This document shows, piece after piece, positions 17,739-25,960 of a stretch of DNA of 64,000 nt. The notes under the pieces were generated by a model. The model saw nothing but the letters and a program-made list of their open reading frames with translations, searched no databases and was not told the DNA's origin. Numbering within the stretch: the first letter of the stretch is position 1; each line of letters opens with the position of its first letter. Origin of the DNA: Deminuibacter soli (GTDB lineage: Bacteria > Bacteroidota > Bacteroidia > Chitinophagales > Chitinophagaceae). The position numbers and the translations under genes were made by a program. The stretch is taken from the NCBI RefSeq assembly GCF_003412455.1, contig NZ_QTJU01000003.1, forward strand, positions 434,001 to 498,000, read 5' to 3'.

Positions 17739-19031
17739 CTAAAAATTCAGCGTATTCTGCGCTTTCCGCGAGCTATGAATTTCGCGCTCCTTTTGTTGAA
17801 ACCGGGTGAAGGCTACAATAACTGCCGCAACAATAACCATGCAGCCAATGTACACAAACGCATCCGTATAAGTCAGGCTTTCTGATTTAAACAGGAACCC
17901 GAACACCATACCGCCTACATTACCGCCTGCACCCACTACACCACTTACCAGTCCTGTATGATGCGGGTTAATAAACGGTACAATGCCATAAGTGGCACCG
18001 TTGGCCATTTTCAGGAACAACGCGAAGCTGAGCATACAAATCACGGCAGCGGTTAAACTGCCGGCATGTGCAAACAGTAATAGTCCTGCGCCTTCCAGCA
18101 GCAATAACACTGCAAGAAAAATACCCTTGCCGCGTAAGCCGGCACGCAAACCGGCTTTATCGCTCCAGATACCACCCAGTGCACGCGCAAATACATTCAT
18201 TAAACCGAACGCGCCGGCCCATAACCCGGCGGTGTTTTGCGACAATTCAAAACTGTCAACAAAATGCAGGACAGCTACATTGTCGAATGTGATCTCCATG
18301 CCAAAACACATGGCATAGGCCAGTGTAAGTGCCCATATACGCCAGTCTGCCAGCACCGCCCATTGCAGCGGCTGTTTGTTAGCTGCATGGCCTGTTTCGC
18401 TGTAATTGCCTGCAGGCGTATCTTTCGTGTATTTCCAGTACAGCCAGGCAACCGCCAGCAACAGCACACCGGGCAGCAGCATGGCATAACGCCAGGCTTC
18501 GCCGGCAGTATAACCGCAGGCCAGTATGGCAGAGAACACCAGCGGCATCACGATATTGGTAACACCCCCACCCAGGTTACCCCAGCCGCCTGCAACGGCA
18601 TTGGCTGTTCCTTTTATCTGCGGGGCAAACATTACAGCGGTGTGAAACTGTGTAATGACAAATGAAGCACCAATAACGCCAATCGCCAGCCTGAAAAGCA
18701 GGAACGAAGTATAATCCCAGGCCAGCGATACCCCCATTACCGGTATAGCCCCCAATACCAGCAGCCATACTGCTGTTTTACGCGGACCAATGGTATCACA
18801 GAGCCGCCCTGCCACTAAACGCGCAACAATGGTAGCCGTAACTGAAGCAATAATGGTATTGCCCACCTGCGACTTGCTTAATCCAAGATCTGCACGAATG
18901 GTGGGCATCAACGGGGCCAGACCAAACCAGCCAAAAAAACAGGTAAAAAACATCAGCCAGGCAAGGTGAAACGTGCGCATCTGCACACCGCGTATGGAGA
19001 AAATACGCAGCCGGTCAAGGGGTACAGGCAT
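17739..19031 (-). CDS. NarK/NasA-type nitrate/nitrite MFS transporter
   Basis: 430 residues, 12 TM helices. The nitrate signature GGWGNLGGGVT is in TM5 and a second Gly-rich element VGAGGNVGG in TM11, as in nitrate/nitrite porters. The N-terminal half carries PLMPTIRADLGLSKSQVGN and GRLCDTIGPRK, the MFS loop motif. An internal ATG at 18980 would remove a 17-residue extension. The cytoplasmic loop is short, as in NasA-type uptake carriers. It is divergent from a Crp/Fnr regulator with N-terminal cysteines, the likely controller. No nitrate or nitrite reductase genes are in the window. Confidence 0.9.
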   Translation of the reverse strand: MPVPLDRLRIFSIRGVQMRTFHLAWLMFFTCFFGWFGLAPLMPTIRADLGLSKSQVGNTIIASVTATIVARLVAGRLCDTIGPRKTAVWLLVLGAIPVMGVSLAWDYTSFLLFRLAIGVIGASFVITQFHTAVMFAPQIKGTANAVAGGWGNLGGGVTNIVMPLVFSAILACGYTAGEAWRYAMLLPGVLLLAVAWLYWKYTKDTPAGNYSETGHAANKQPLQWAVLADWRIWALTLAYAMCFGMEITFDNVAVLHFVDSFELSQNTAGLWAGAFGLMNVFARALGGIWSDKAGLRAGLRGKGIFLAVLLLLEGAGLLLFAHAGSLTAAVICMLSFALFLKMANGATYGIVPFINPHHTGLVSGVVGAGGNVGGMVFGFLFKSESLTYTDAFVYIGCMVIVAAVIVAFTRFQQKEREIHSSRKAQNTLNF

Positions 19032-19323
19032 AAATAGAAAGAATTAAGCAGTTGGTTAATTGGGTTGTCCAAACAAAGTACCGGGCAAAATGCCGGTGTG
19101 CAGTCTAATATATACAATCTTTTAATAACAGTGGCAGGTAGCTTAAAATCTTCCAATTTATCAAAATCAACTACCAATAATCCATTTCCCGGTTAGTTAT
19201 ACCGCATTTTGGCATGATTTATTTGGAAATAAACAAATTATAAATACCTTAATATAAGCCCGTTGGCTGATTATTTCGTTAATTACGATTATATTGTACA
19301 CTTAATAGATTTTAACCCAGTTT

Positions 19324-20016
19324 ATGAAGCAGAACAAGGCGGGCTGTGATTTGAAAAGTTGTTTTTTGTGCCAGTTATGTCAACCGGAATGGAACCCCGC
19401 GATAGCCGCGTACAGAAAAACGCTGTCATATAAAAAAGGGGAAGTGATTTTTAAGGAAGGCGACCTGGTAAAGGGTATCTTCTTTGTGTACAATGGCATT
19501 GTAAAAGTGCACAAGCAATGGGGCACCGAAAAAGAGCTGATCATTCGATTTGCCAGGCAGGGCGATGTATTCGGGCATCGCGGTTTTGGTAAAGAAACCT
19601 ACTATCCTATTTCCGCCACTGCACTGGAGCCGCTTACGGTTTGTTATATTGATATTCCTTTCTTCCTCACCACACTGAAAATGAACTACGATTTTATTTT
19701 CAAACTGATGAGCTTTTATGCAGCCGAACTGCAGGAATCAGAACGCAACATGCGCAACCTCGCGCATATGCCTGTTAAAGGCCGTATTGTAAACGCATTG
19801 CTGCGCCTGCAGGAAAAATTCGGCGTAACAAGCGAAGGCTTCATCGGCATCACACTCAGCCGCCAGGATCTTGCGTCGTATGCAGGCACTACTTATGAAA
19901 CAGTGTTCAGAATCATCAACGAGTTTGTAGAAGACAATCTCATCAAACTCTCCGGCAAAGACATCGGTATCGTTAATATGCCCAAACTCGAACAACTCAT
20001 AGAAGAGCAACCGTAA
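19324..20016 (+). CDS. Crp/Fnr family regulator with N-terminal four-cysteine cluster
   Basis: 230 residues. The cNMP-binding beta-barrel covers about 30-145 (KKGEVIFKEGDLVKGIFFVY, LIIRFARQGDVFGHRGFG). The C-terminal winged HTH has LSRQDLASYAGTTYETVFRI as recognition region. The N-terminus holds C8, C13, C16 and C19 in CDLKSCFLCQLC. This could bind an Fe-S cluster, as Fnr does with different spacing, and sense O2 or NO. It is divergent from the NarK gene with 292 bp between, so regulation of nitrate/nitrite transport is likely. I see no unambiguous Fnr-type palindrome in that gap. Confidence 0.9.
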   Translation: MKQNKAGCDLKSCFLCQLCQPEWNPAIAAYRKTLSYKKGEVIFKEGDLVKGIFFVYNGIVKVHKQWGTEKELIIRFARQGDVFGHRGFGKETYYPISATALEPLTVCYIDIPFFLTTLKMNYDFIFKLMSFYAAELQESERNMRNLAHMPVKGRIVNALLRLQEKFGVTSEGFIGITLSRQDLASYAGTTYETVFRIINEFVEDNLIKLSGKDIGIVNMPKLEQLIEEQP

Positions 20017-20658
20017 GCCGAAAGCTCAATAGTTAAAGGTTATAAATATTCGCTCCGATCATTCACTATTACCTGTTCACTATTCACTATTGATCTCCAC
20101 ACATTAACATATCCCTCACATAGATTTAATATTGTTTTAAATACAATTCGTTGCTATTATCAAAATGGTTGTGTTACTTTGTGTCTCGATAACAAACTGA
20201 TTATTATCTTTTTTTCATATGGCAAGCAATCGTTAAGGCCGTCCTTATTCCTAAGGAGGGCTCTTTTTTTTAATGGATATAACCCTTGCTACTACTGCAT
20301 TCCAGCGATTTAATGCTTTGCTTGTGCAACAAATTCGCAATATTGCACACGCACATACTGATACTATTCTGCACGAAGCTGCTACTATTTTTACTTCATC
20401 CGCTGATTGTATTTATACATGCAATAACACGATTTAGACAATTCCACAAAAATAATAGACTTTATTGCATCATGACTGCAATAACAACCATTCGTTTCAA
20501 TCAAACATTTTGCCTTGCATGGGCGGTTTATAAGCAGGTGGACTGTAGAATTTTGTCCCGCCCTGTTCTTTTTTAGCCATTCATTCTTCTGAACAGACGG
20601 GAGCAATGGTCTGGAATATTCTTTGCCGCTTAAAATACAAACACCAAAATCACACGCC
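20017..20658. other. Intergenic region without a supported protein gene
   Basis: 640 bp between the Crp/Fnr gene and the sugar dehydrogenase gene. It starts with a short dispersed direct repeat (TTCACTATTCACTATTGAT near 20075-20093, with a similar copy near 22180). A candidate small transcript with terminator follows at 20188-20271. The rest is AT-rich. An open frame at 20286-20576 is low-complexity and Leu/Phe-rich, and is not supported. Confidence 0.6.
20188..20271 (+). ncRNA. Candidate small RNA or leader with intrinsic terminator
   Basis: A TACTTTG element at 20075+100 (20175-20181) resembles the Bacteroidota -7 box. About 55 nt later comes a stem at 20235-20262 (10 bp, one mismatch, loop TTCC) and a T-rich run to 20271, a good terminator. 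Between them lies a five-codon ORF (ATG 20219, stop at 20234-20236) directly before the stem. No neighbouring gene is served by this terminator. The transcript is inferred and its ends are approximate. Confidence 0.4.
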
Positions 20659-21909
20659 ATGAAAACGGTTGCTTCGCGGCTAGCCTGCTGCCTGCTGTTA
20701 TGCAGTTTTATTGCCTGCAAACACAATGATCCCCCGCCAACTGAACCGCCACACGGCGGTGATTCTACCGGAACCGGTACAGATACCGTAATACTTGCAC
20801 CACCTTATGCCACGCCCTCTGTAAGTTCACCTGCGCGTGTTATCGGCTGGCCAACAGGTACAACGCCTGTAGCGCCCCCGGGTTTTACCGTTACCAAATT
20901 TGCATCAGGACTTAATAACCCGCGCTGGCTGTATGTTGGTGCAAACGGTGATGTATTCCTGTCGCAAGGCACCGGCGGCAACAACATATTGCTGCTGCGC
21001 GATACCAACAACGATGGTTTGCCCGATATACAGCAAACACTGCTAAGCGGGCAGAACAAACCGTTCGGCATGCTTATTCTAAACAACTACTTTTATGTAG
21101 GCAATACCGATGGCCTGTGGCGTTACCCTTATCAACAGGGCCAGACACAGTTAACAGGCGGTGTTAAAATATTGGACCTGCCTGAAGGTGGTTATAACAA
21201 TCACTGGACACGCAATCTCATTGCATCACCCGATGGCTCTAAAATCTATGTTACTGTCGGCTCCGGTAGTAATGTAGCTGAACATGGCATGACCAATGAA
21301 ACACGCAGGGCCAATATATTACAGGTTAACCCCGATGGCACCGGTGAAAAGATATATGCCAGCGGCCTGCGCAACCCGGTGGGACTGGCTTTTGTGCCCG
21401 GCAGCACCACTTTATGGACAGCCGTTAACGAACGCGATGAACTGGGCGATGAAATAGTGCCCGACTACATTACCAGCGTGAAAGAAGGCGGTTTTTATGG
21501 CTGGCCTTATTCGTACATCGGTAAACACATCGATCCCCGTGTATCACCGCAACGTCCTGACCTGGTGGCACAGGCCATTATTCCCGATGTGCGGCTGGGG
21601 GCACATACTGCTTCACTCGGACTGGCTTTTTATACCGGCTCAACCTTCCCGTCCAGTTACCGCGAAGGCGCATTTGTTGCGCAGCACGGCTCCTGGAACA
21701 GTTCAAAGCTGGTGGGTTACAAAGTCATCTTTATTCCCTTTATGAATGGCAAACCCGTAAGCGACCCGCAGGATTTTCTCACCGGTTTTATTGCAGATGT
21801 AACTGCTAAAACAGCTTACGGACGCCCGGTAGGCATTGTTAACTGGAAAAACAGCCTGCTTATTACCGATGACGCCAGCAACACCATCTGGCGGGTGAGT
21901 GCACAATAG
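20659..21909 (+). CDS. PQQ-dependent sugar dehydrogenase-like beta-propeller lipoprotein
   Basis: 416 residues from the ATG at 20659. A TTG 36 bp upstream is open but would spoil the signal peptide. Lipoprotein signal MKTVASRLACCLLLCSFIAC ends in lipobox FIAC, then a Pro/Gly/Thr-rich linker. The body is a soluble glucose/sorbosone dehydrogenase-type propeller: FASGLNNPRWLYVGANGDVF, then SPDGSKIYVTVGSGSN, ASGLRNPVGLAFVPGS and the NERDELGDEIVPDY block. The His and Arg residues near PQQ in the family cannot be verified by eye. It probably oxidises sugars in the periplasm or at the surface. Single gene. Confidence 0.85.
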   Translation: MKTVASRLACCLLLCSFIACKHNDPPPTEPPHGGDSTGTGTDTVILAPPYATPSVSSPARVIGWPTGTTPVAPPGFTVTKFASGLNNPRWLYVGANGDVFLSQGTGGNNILLLRDTNNDGLPDIQQTLLSGQNKPFGMLILNNYFYVGNTDGLWRYPYQQGQTQLTGGVKILDLPEGGYNNHWTRNLIASPDGSKIYVTVGSGSNVAEHGMTNETRRANILQVNPDGTGEKIYASGLRNPVGLAFVPGSTTLWTAVNERDELGDEIVPDYITSVKEGGFYGWPYSYIGKHIDPRVSPQRPDLVAQAIIPDVRLGAHTASLGLAFYTGSTFPSSYREGAFVAQHGSWNSSKLVGYKVIFIPFMNGKPVSDPQDFLTGFIADVTAKTAYGRPVGIVNWKNSLLITDDASNTIWRVSAQ

Positions 21910-22360
21910 GAAATGATGGTTGGATTGCCGGATGGTTGAATGGCTGCTACAGTTAACAATTTTTTGTGCAGTCGTTAATGATTTATTCATGGATTGTATG
22001 TCCGCGCAAACGCAGTAAGAGCGTATGTTTGCGCTGCCAATGGATGAAGCCCCGTGAGGAGCAGGCGCGAACTTGCTGCCTGCTTTTCACCGGCACAATG
22101 CTAATGTGGAAATTTGAAAATTTGAAAATGTGCTAATGTAAATGCCGCCAAAGCTTCCGTTGGAAGCAACGCGCTACTCCATTCACTATTGACTATTCAC
22201 TTAATTTCTTCCGCTTAGATAGTCTCGACTGTCGATTCTCGATTCTCGACGCATTTAGTGACGCCTCACGCCTGACAGCTCACGACCGGCGTTTCCCTGC
22301 TAAAACCTTATATTTGTTTCCGGCGGTTACGCCCATTTGCTTATCCATATAATCCTTTAC
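21910..22360. repeat. Intergenic region made of dispersed short repeats
   Basis: Non-coding. It contains AATTTGAAAATTTGAAAATG-type direct repeats near 22110-22135, a TTCACTATTGACTATTCAC block near 22182, and a copy of the CGCTTAGATAGTCTCGACTG family at about 22210-22290 with TCTCGATTCTCGACG and CTCACGACC-like words. The exonuclease gene starts directly after. Confidence 0.7.
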
Positions 22361-23059
22361 GTGAGAGATTTCTTGCTGGTGCTTGACACAGAGGCTTCGG
22401 GCCTGCCCAAAAAATGGGACCTGCCGTACTCCAAAAACGACAACTGGCCGCATGCCGTGCAGGTGTCATGGCTTATTTATGATAAAACCCACCGCCTGGT
22501 AAAGGAAGAAAACCACTACATTAAAGACACCGGTTTTACCATTTCATCTTCATCCATCAAAATACACGGTATTACTCACGATTTCCTGCAGCAACACGGG
22601 GAAGACCGCTCGCATGTAATGCAGCTGCTGCACGATGACATACTCGCCTACCAGCCCCTGATTGCAGGCCATTTTGTAGAGCTGGACATGCATATTACCG
22701 GCGCGGCATTTTACCGGTCAGGCTTAGACAATCCATTTACCGAAATGCCCTGTTATTGTACCATGCTTGGCACTACTGCACTCAACCGCAACCCGCAGAT
22801 CAAATACCTGCGCCTGGGTGATCTGTACAGCATTTTATTTCAGCAACCACTCGAAAACCAGCATAACTCACTGGCAGATGCACGCGCCACAGCCGCTTGT
22901 TTTTTTGAACTGCAGCGCCGCGGCGACATCACCGATGAAAGCATTGCCGCACAGCTGAACGACATCAACAAAGCCAAAAGAGATGTTAAAAAAGCCGGTC
23001 TGGCGATGATTGTGCTGTTTGTTTTCCTGGTTACCCTTTTAATTGCATGCACAATATGA
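22361..23059 (+). CDS. DnaQ-like 3'-5' exonuclease with C-terminal membrane anchor
   Basis: 232 residues from a GTG at 22361; an upstream TTG at 22337 is the alternative. DEDDh pattern: ExoI LVLDTEASGLP (D, E), ExoII GHFVELDMHI, and ExoIII HNSLADARATA (H and D five residues apart). After the catalytic domain a basic stretch KAKRDVKKAG leads to a hydrophobic C-terminal helix (about 20 residues). This suggests a tail-anchored enzyme, which is unusual. It overlaps the next gene by 13 bp, so the two are translationally coupled. Pairing of such an exonuclease with DUF294/CBS proteins is seen in other bacteria. Confidence 0.87.
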   Translation: MRDFLLVLDTEASGLPKKWDLPYSKNDNWPHAVQVSWLIYDKTHRLVKEENHYIKDTGFTISSSSIKIHGITHDFLQQHGEDRSHVMQLLHDDILAYQPLIAGHFVELDMHITGAAFYRSGLDNPFTEMPCYCTMLGTTALNRNPQIKYLRLGDLYSILFQQPLENQHNSLADARATAACFFELQRRGDITDESIAAQLNDINKAKRDVKKAGLAMIVLFVFLVTLLIACTI

Positions 23060-24963
23060 ATGAAAGGCTGGCATTTTTACAGGAAGTAACACCATTTAAT
23101 GTTTTACCGCACGATGTGCTGGAAGGCACTGCGGCACTGCTGCATGAAGTACGCTTCAGCAAAGACACTATGCTGTACAGGCAGGAAGAAACATCCATGA
23201 AAGGCGTAGATATTATTGTTGAAGGTGAATACGAATCGTTTTTTTATGATACCGCGCAAAACCGCCGCCTGGCAGAGGTTCACCACAAAGGCTATTGTTA
23301 CGGCGGCGTATCGGTGCTGCTGAACAAACGCAAATCACTGCGCACGGTGATCGCTAAAAAAGGCACCGTAGTGTATACCCTGCCGCGTAATGATTTCAGA
23401 ACCCTTTGCCAAACGTACGAGGCGTTTTACCACTATTTCACGCTGGAGTTCAGCAACCGCATGCGCAACGATGAGTTTGCGCATTTCTTTAAACGCACAC
23501 CTTCCTTTGAAGACAGTTATATCGCCAGCGAGCAGCTGTATTCACGCAAAATGGAAAGTATTGAACACCGCGATATTGTATGGTGCAGCGGTACTACTCC
23601 CGTGTATGAAGCAGCCAAAATAATGGCCGATCATAAAGTGAGCTGCCTGTTTGTAAAAAACGAACAACAGCAGATCGCCGGTTATGTTACCGATATTACC
23701 CTGCGCGATAATGTGATTGCCCGGCAGGCAGATACTGCGCAGCCTGTACAGAACGTGATGGACAATCCCATTGTCTCTATCAATTCGCAGGCATACGTGT
23801 ACGAAGCCATCCTGATGATGTTCCGCACCAAAACGCGTTACCTGCTGATTGAGCACAATGGTCAATACATCGGCTTTGCCAGCCGTAACAGGCTGCTGGC
23901 CGACCAGGCGCAGAGCCCGATGGCGTTTATACAAAGCGTACGCCTCGCCCTCTCTACCGATGAGCTGAAGCGCCGCTGGGAGCATGTACCTGAAATGGTG
24001 ATACAACTGCTGAACCGCGGCTTGAATGCCGAGATCGTGAACCAGGTGATCACCACCGTATCCGATACCATCGCATTGAAAGTAATTGAAGGTATGATTG
24101 ATGAAATGGGCGCCCCGCCTGCCAAATTCGTTTTTATGGTGCTGGGCAGCGAGGGCCGCAAAGAGCAAACCCTGAAAACCGACCAGGACAATGCCATTAT
24201 TTACGAAGACAAAGCCAATGAGCACCGCGAAGAAGTGCGTGCCTACTTTTTATCGTTTGCAGATAAAGTAAGCGAACGCCTCAACTATATCGGCTTCAGC
24301 TTCTGCACCGGCGGTTTTATGGCTAAAAACCCGAAATGGACACACTCTTTGTCGCACTGGAAACGCAATTACATCAGCTGGATGCAGGAATCGGTGCCGG
24401 AGACCGTTATCAAATTTTCTACTTTTTTTGATTGCCGTTATATTTACGGCGACAGCAGCATTATACAGGAGCTGAAAGCCTTTTTGGATGAAGAGCTGAA
24501 CAAGCCGATGGAAAAACTGTTTTTTCATATGGCGAAGAATGCGCTGCAGTACGAGCCGCCCCTCACCTTTTTAAAAACCATCCGTACTTTTACCGTAGGT
24601 GAACAGGAAGTTTTCGATATTAAAAAAGCGATGACGCCTATTACAGACCTGGTAAGGGTGTACGCACTGAAACACCATATTTTTGAAGTGAATACGGGTG
24701 AGCGTATGAAAGCCCTGCGTGAAAAAGAAGTATTTGATGAAACTGCCTACCAGGAGCTGATGCAGTCGTATTACTTTTTAATGAATATGCGTTTAAAAAA
24801 ACAGGCGAGCCAGATTGTGTACGACAAAACTGCGCCCACCAATTATATTGACCCGCGTGCGCTTACCAAAATAGAACGCATTACCCTAAAGCAAATTTTT
24901 AAAACCATTGAAAACTTCCAGAGCCGTATTAAACTGGAATTTACCAATAACCTGTTTGGTTAA
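23047..24963 (+). CDS. cNMP-binding / CBS / DUF294 nucleotidyltransferase-like protein
   Basis: 638 residues. A cyclic-nucleotide-binding barrel at about 8-125 is followed by a CBS pair at about 165-290. Then comes a DUF294 putative nucleotidyltransferase with GSEGRKEQTLKTDQDNAI at about 366-383 (the G-S...D-x-D pattern of pol-beta-like enzymes), and a DUF294_C helical domain to the end. The GlnD-like nucleotidyltransferase core suggests regulatory nucleotide transfer controlled by small ligands. Target unknown. It overlaps the exonuclease gene. In proteobacteria the same pair often adjoins acetate permease genes, which are absent here. Confidence 0.9.
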   Translation: MHNMNERLAFLQEVTPFNVLPHDVLEGTAALLHEVRFSKDTMLYRQEETSMKGVDIIVEGEYESFFYDTAQNRRLAEVHHKGYCYGGVSVLLNKRKSLRTVIAKKGTVVYTLPRNDFRTLCQTYEAFYHYFTLEFSNRMRNDEFAHFFKRTPSFEDSYIASEQLYSRKMESIEHRDIVWCSGTTPVYEAAKIMADHKVSCLFVKNEQQQIAGYVTDITLRDNVIARQADTAQPVQNVMDNPIVSINSQAYVYEAILMMFRTKTRYLLIEHNGQYIGFASRNRLLADQAQSPMAFIQSVRLALSTDELKRRWEHVPEMVIQLLNRGLNAEIVNQVITTVSDTIALKVIEGMIDEMGAPPAKFVFMVLGSEGRKEQTLKTDQDNAIIYEDKANEHREEVRAYFLSFADKVSERLNYIGFSFCTGGFMAKNPKWTHSLSHWKRNYISWMQESVPETVIKFSTFFDCRYIYGDSSIIQELKAFLDEELNKPMEKLFFHMAKNALQYEPPLTFLKTIRTFTVGEQEVFDIKKAMTPITDLVRVYALKHHIFEVNTGERMKALREKEVFDETAYQELMQSYYFLMNMRLKKQASQIVYDKTAPTNYIDPRALTKIERITLKQIFKTIENFQSRIKLEFTNNLFG

Positions 24964-25034
24964 ACCCTGAGCCCGGGCACCTATCAAACAATGCACAATG
25001 AGAACATACAATTAAGCAATAAAACAAACCAACC

Positions 25035-25805
25035 ATGATGAACGGTAAACATTTCGCATTCGCTGCCATCAGCTTATTGTCAACAACCATGATAAAAGCA
25101 CAAGCCAAACCTGAAGACACCGAGGTATGGAAACCCGTACCTAAAGTGGTTACACCCGCCAAAACCATTGGCGAAGCACCTTCTGACGCCATCATTTTGT
25201 TCAACGGCAAAAACCTGGATGAGTGGGTGGATGTGAAAGACACCACTACCGCTGCAAAATGGTTAGTAAAACACGATGAATTAACCGTAAACAAATCCAG
25301 CGGCAACATTCAAACCAAACGCCGTTTCACCGATTACCAGTTGCATATTGAATGGCGTGTTCCCAAAAACATCACCGGTAAAGGACAGGCACGCGGCAAC
25401 AGCGGCGTATTCCTGGCTTCAACAGGTGCAGGCGATGATGGTTATGAAATGCAGGTACTGGATTCTTACGAGAACGAAACATACGTAAACGGCCAGGCTG
25501 CCAGCATTTACAAACAACACCCGCCACTGGTAAACGCCAGCCGCAAACCAGGCGAATGGCAGGTGTATGATGTTATCTGGACAGCACCCCGCTTTAATGA
25601 AGACGGCTCACTGAAATCACCTGCACGTGTTACCGCATTCCACAACGGCGTGTTGGTACAAAACAATTATGAACTGCAGGGCGCTACCCGTTATATCGGC
25701 AAAGCAGAATACAAACAACATGGCCCTTCGCCTATTAAATTACAGGCGCACGGCGATAAAAGCGAACCACTGAGCTTCCGCAACATCTGGGTGCGTGAAC
25801 TCTAA
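25035..25805 (+). CDS. DUF1080 (3-keto-disaccharide hydrolase-like) secreted protein
   Basis: 256 residues with an N-terminal signal peptide ending near KAQA (about residue 24). The domain starts at about 50 with FNGKNLDEW, and the family blocks follow: YQLHIEWRVPKN, ARGNSGVFL, a DGYEMQVLDSYEN stretch, and PIKLQAHGDKSEPLSFRNIW. It is a concanavalin-like sandwich. Some members hydrolyse 3-keto-glycosides; substrate is not shown here. Single gene 71 bp after the DUF294 gene, ended by a strong terminator. Confidence 0.9.
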   Translation: MMNGKHFAFAAISLLSTTMIKAQAKPEDTEVWKPVPKVVTPAKTIGEAPSDAIILFNGKNLDEWVDVKDTTTAAKWLVKHDELTVNKSSGNIQTKRRFTDYQLHIEWRVPKNITGKGQARGNSGVFLASTGAGDDGYEMQVLDSYENETYVNGQAASIYKQHPPLVNASRKPGEWQVYDVIWTAPRFNEDGSLKSPARVTAFHNGVLVQNNYELQGATRYIGKAEYKQHGPSPIKLQAHGDKSEPLSFRNIWVREL

Positions 25806-25811
25806 ATAAAT

Positions 25812-25842
25812 AAAAAACGCAGGCATTCGGCCTGCGTTTTTT
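25812..25842. terminator. Intrinsic terminator after DUF1080 gene
   Basis: Perfect 13-bp stem (arms 25812-25824 and 25830-25842, core CGCAGGC/GCCTGCG) with A6 and T6 ends and loop ATTCG. Works for the forward gene and possibly for the reverse barrel gene. Confidence 0.92.
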
Positions 25843-25846
25843 ATTA

Positions 25847-25951
25847 AGCTTCAAGCTGCAAGCTTTTCAAATTATGTACCTGCAAGTTGAGGCAAACGCC
25901 TCTTTGTGAACTTTGTGTGGTTTTCCTTTGCGTTTCTTTGCGGTAAAAATA
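25847..25951. repeat. Dispersed repeats: AGCTTCAAGCTGCAAGCTT block and CACAAAGTTCACAAAG block
   Basis: 25847-25866 resembles the AGCTTGAAGCTTGCAGCT blocks near 58.2-58.5 kb. On the reverse strand, 25907-25951 reads as ACCGCAAAG...CAAAGGAAAA...CACAAAGTTCACAAAG, matching 40563-40605 in order and spacing. Non-coding, lying just after the stop of the barrel gene. Confidence 0.75.
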
Positions 25952-25960
25952 TTACTCACC

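Noticed and set aside
17298-17809. Open frames of 80-140 codons across the repeat array
   Set aside because: They arise from the 84/85-bp units, whose lengths shift the frame, and have no recognisable domain.
20286-20576. 96-codon frame in the gap before the sugar dehydrogenase
   Set aside because: Low-complexity Leu/Phe/His-rich, no family similarity or start signal.
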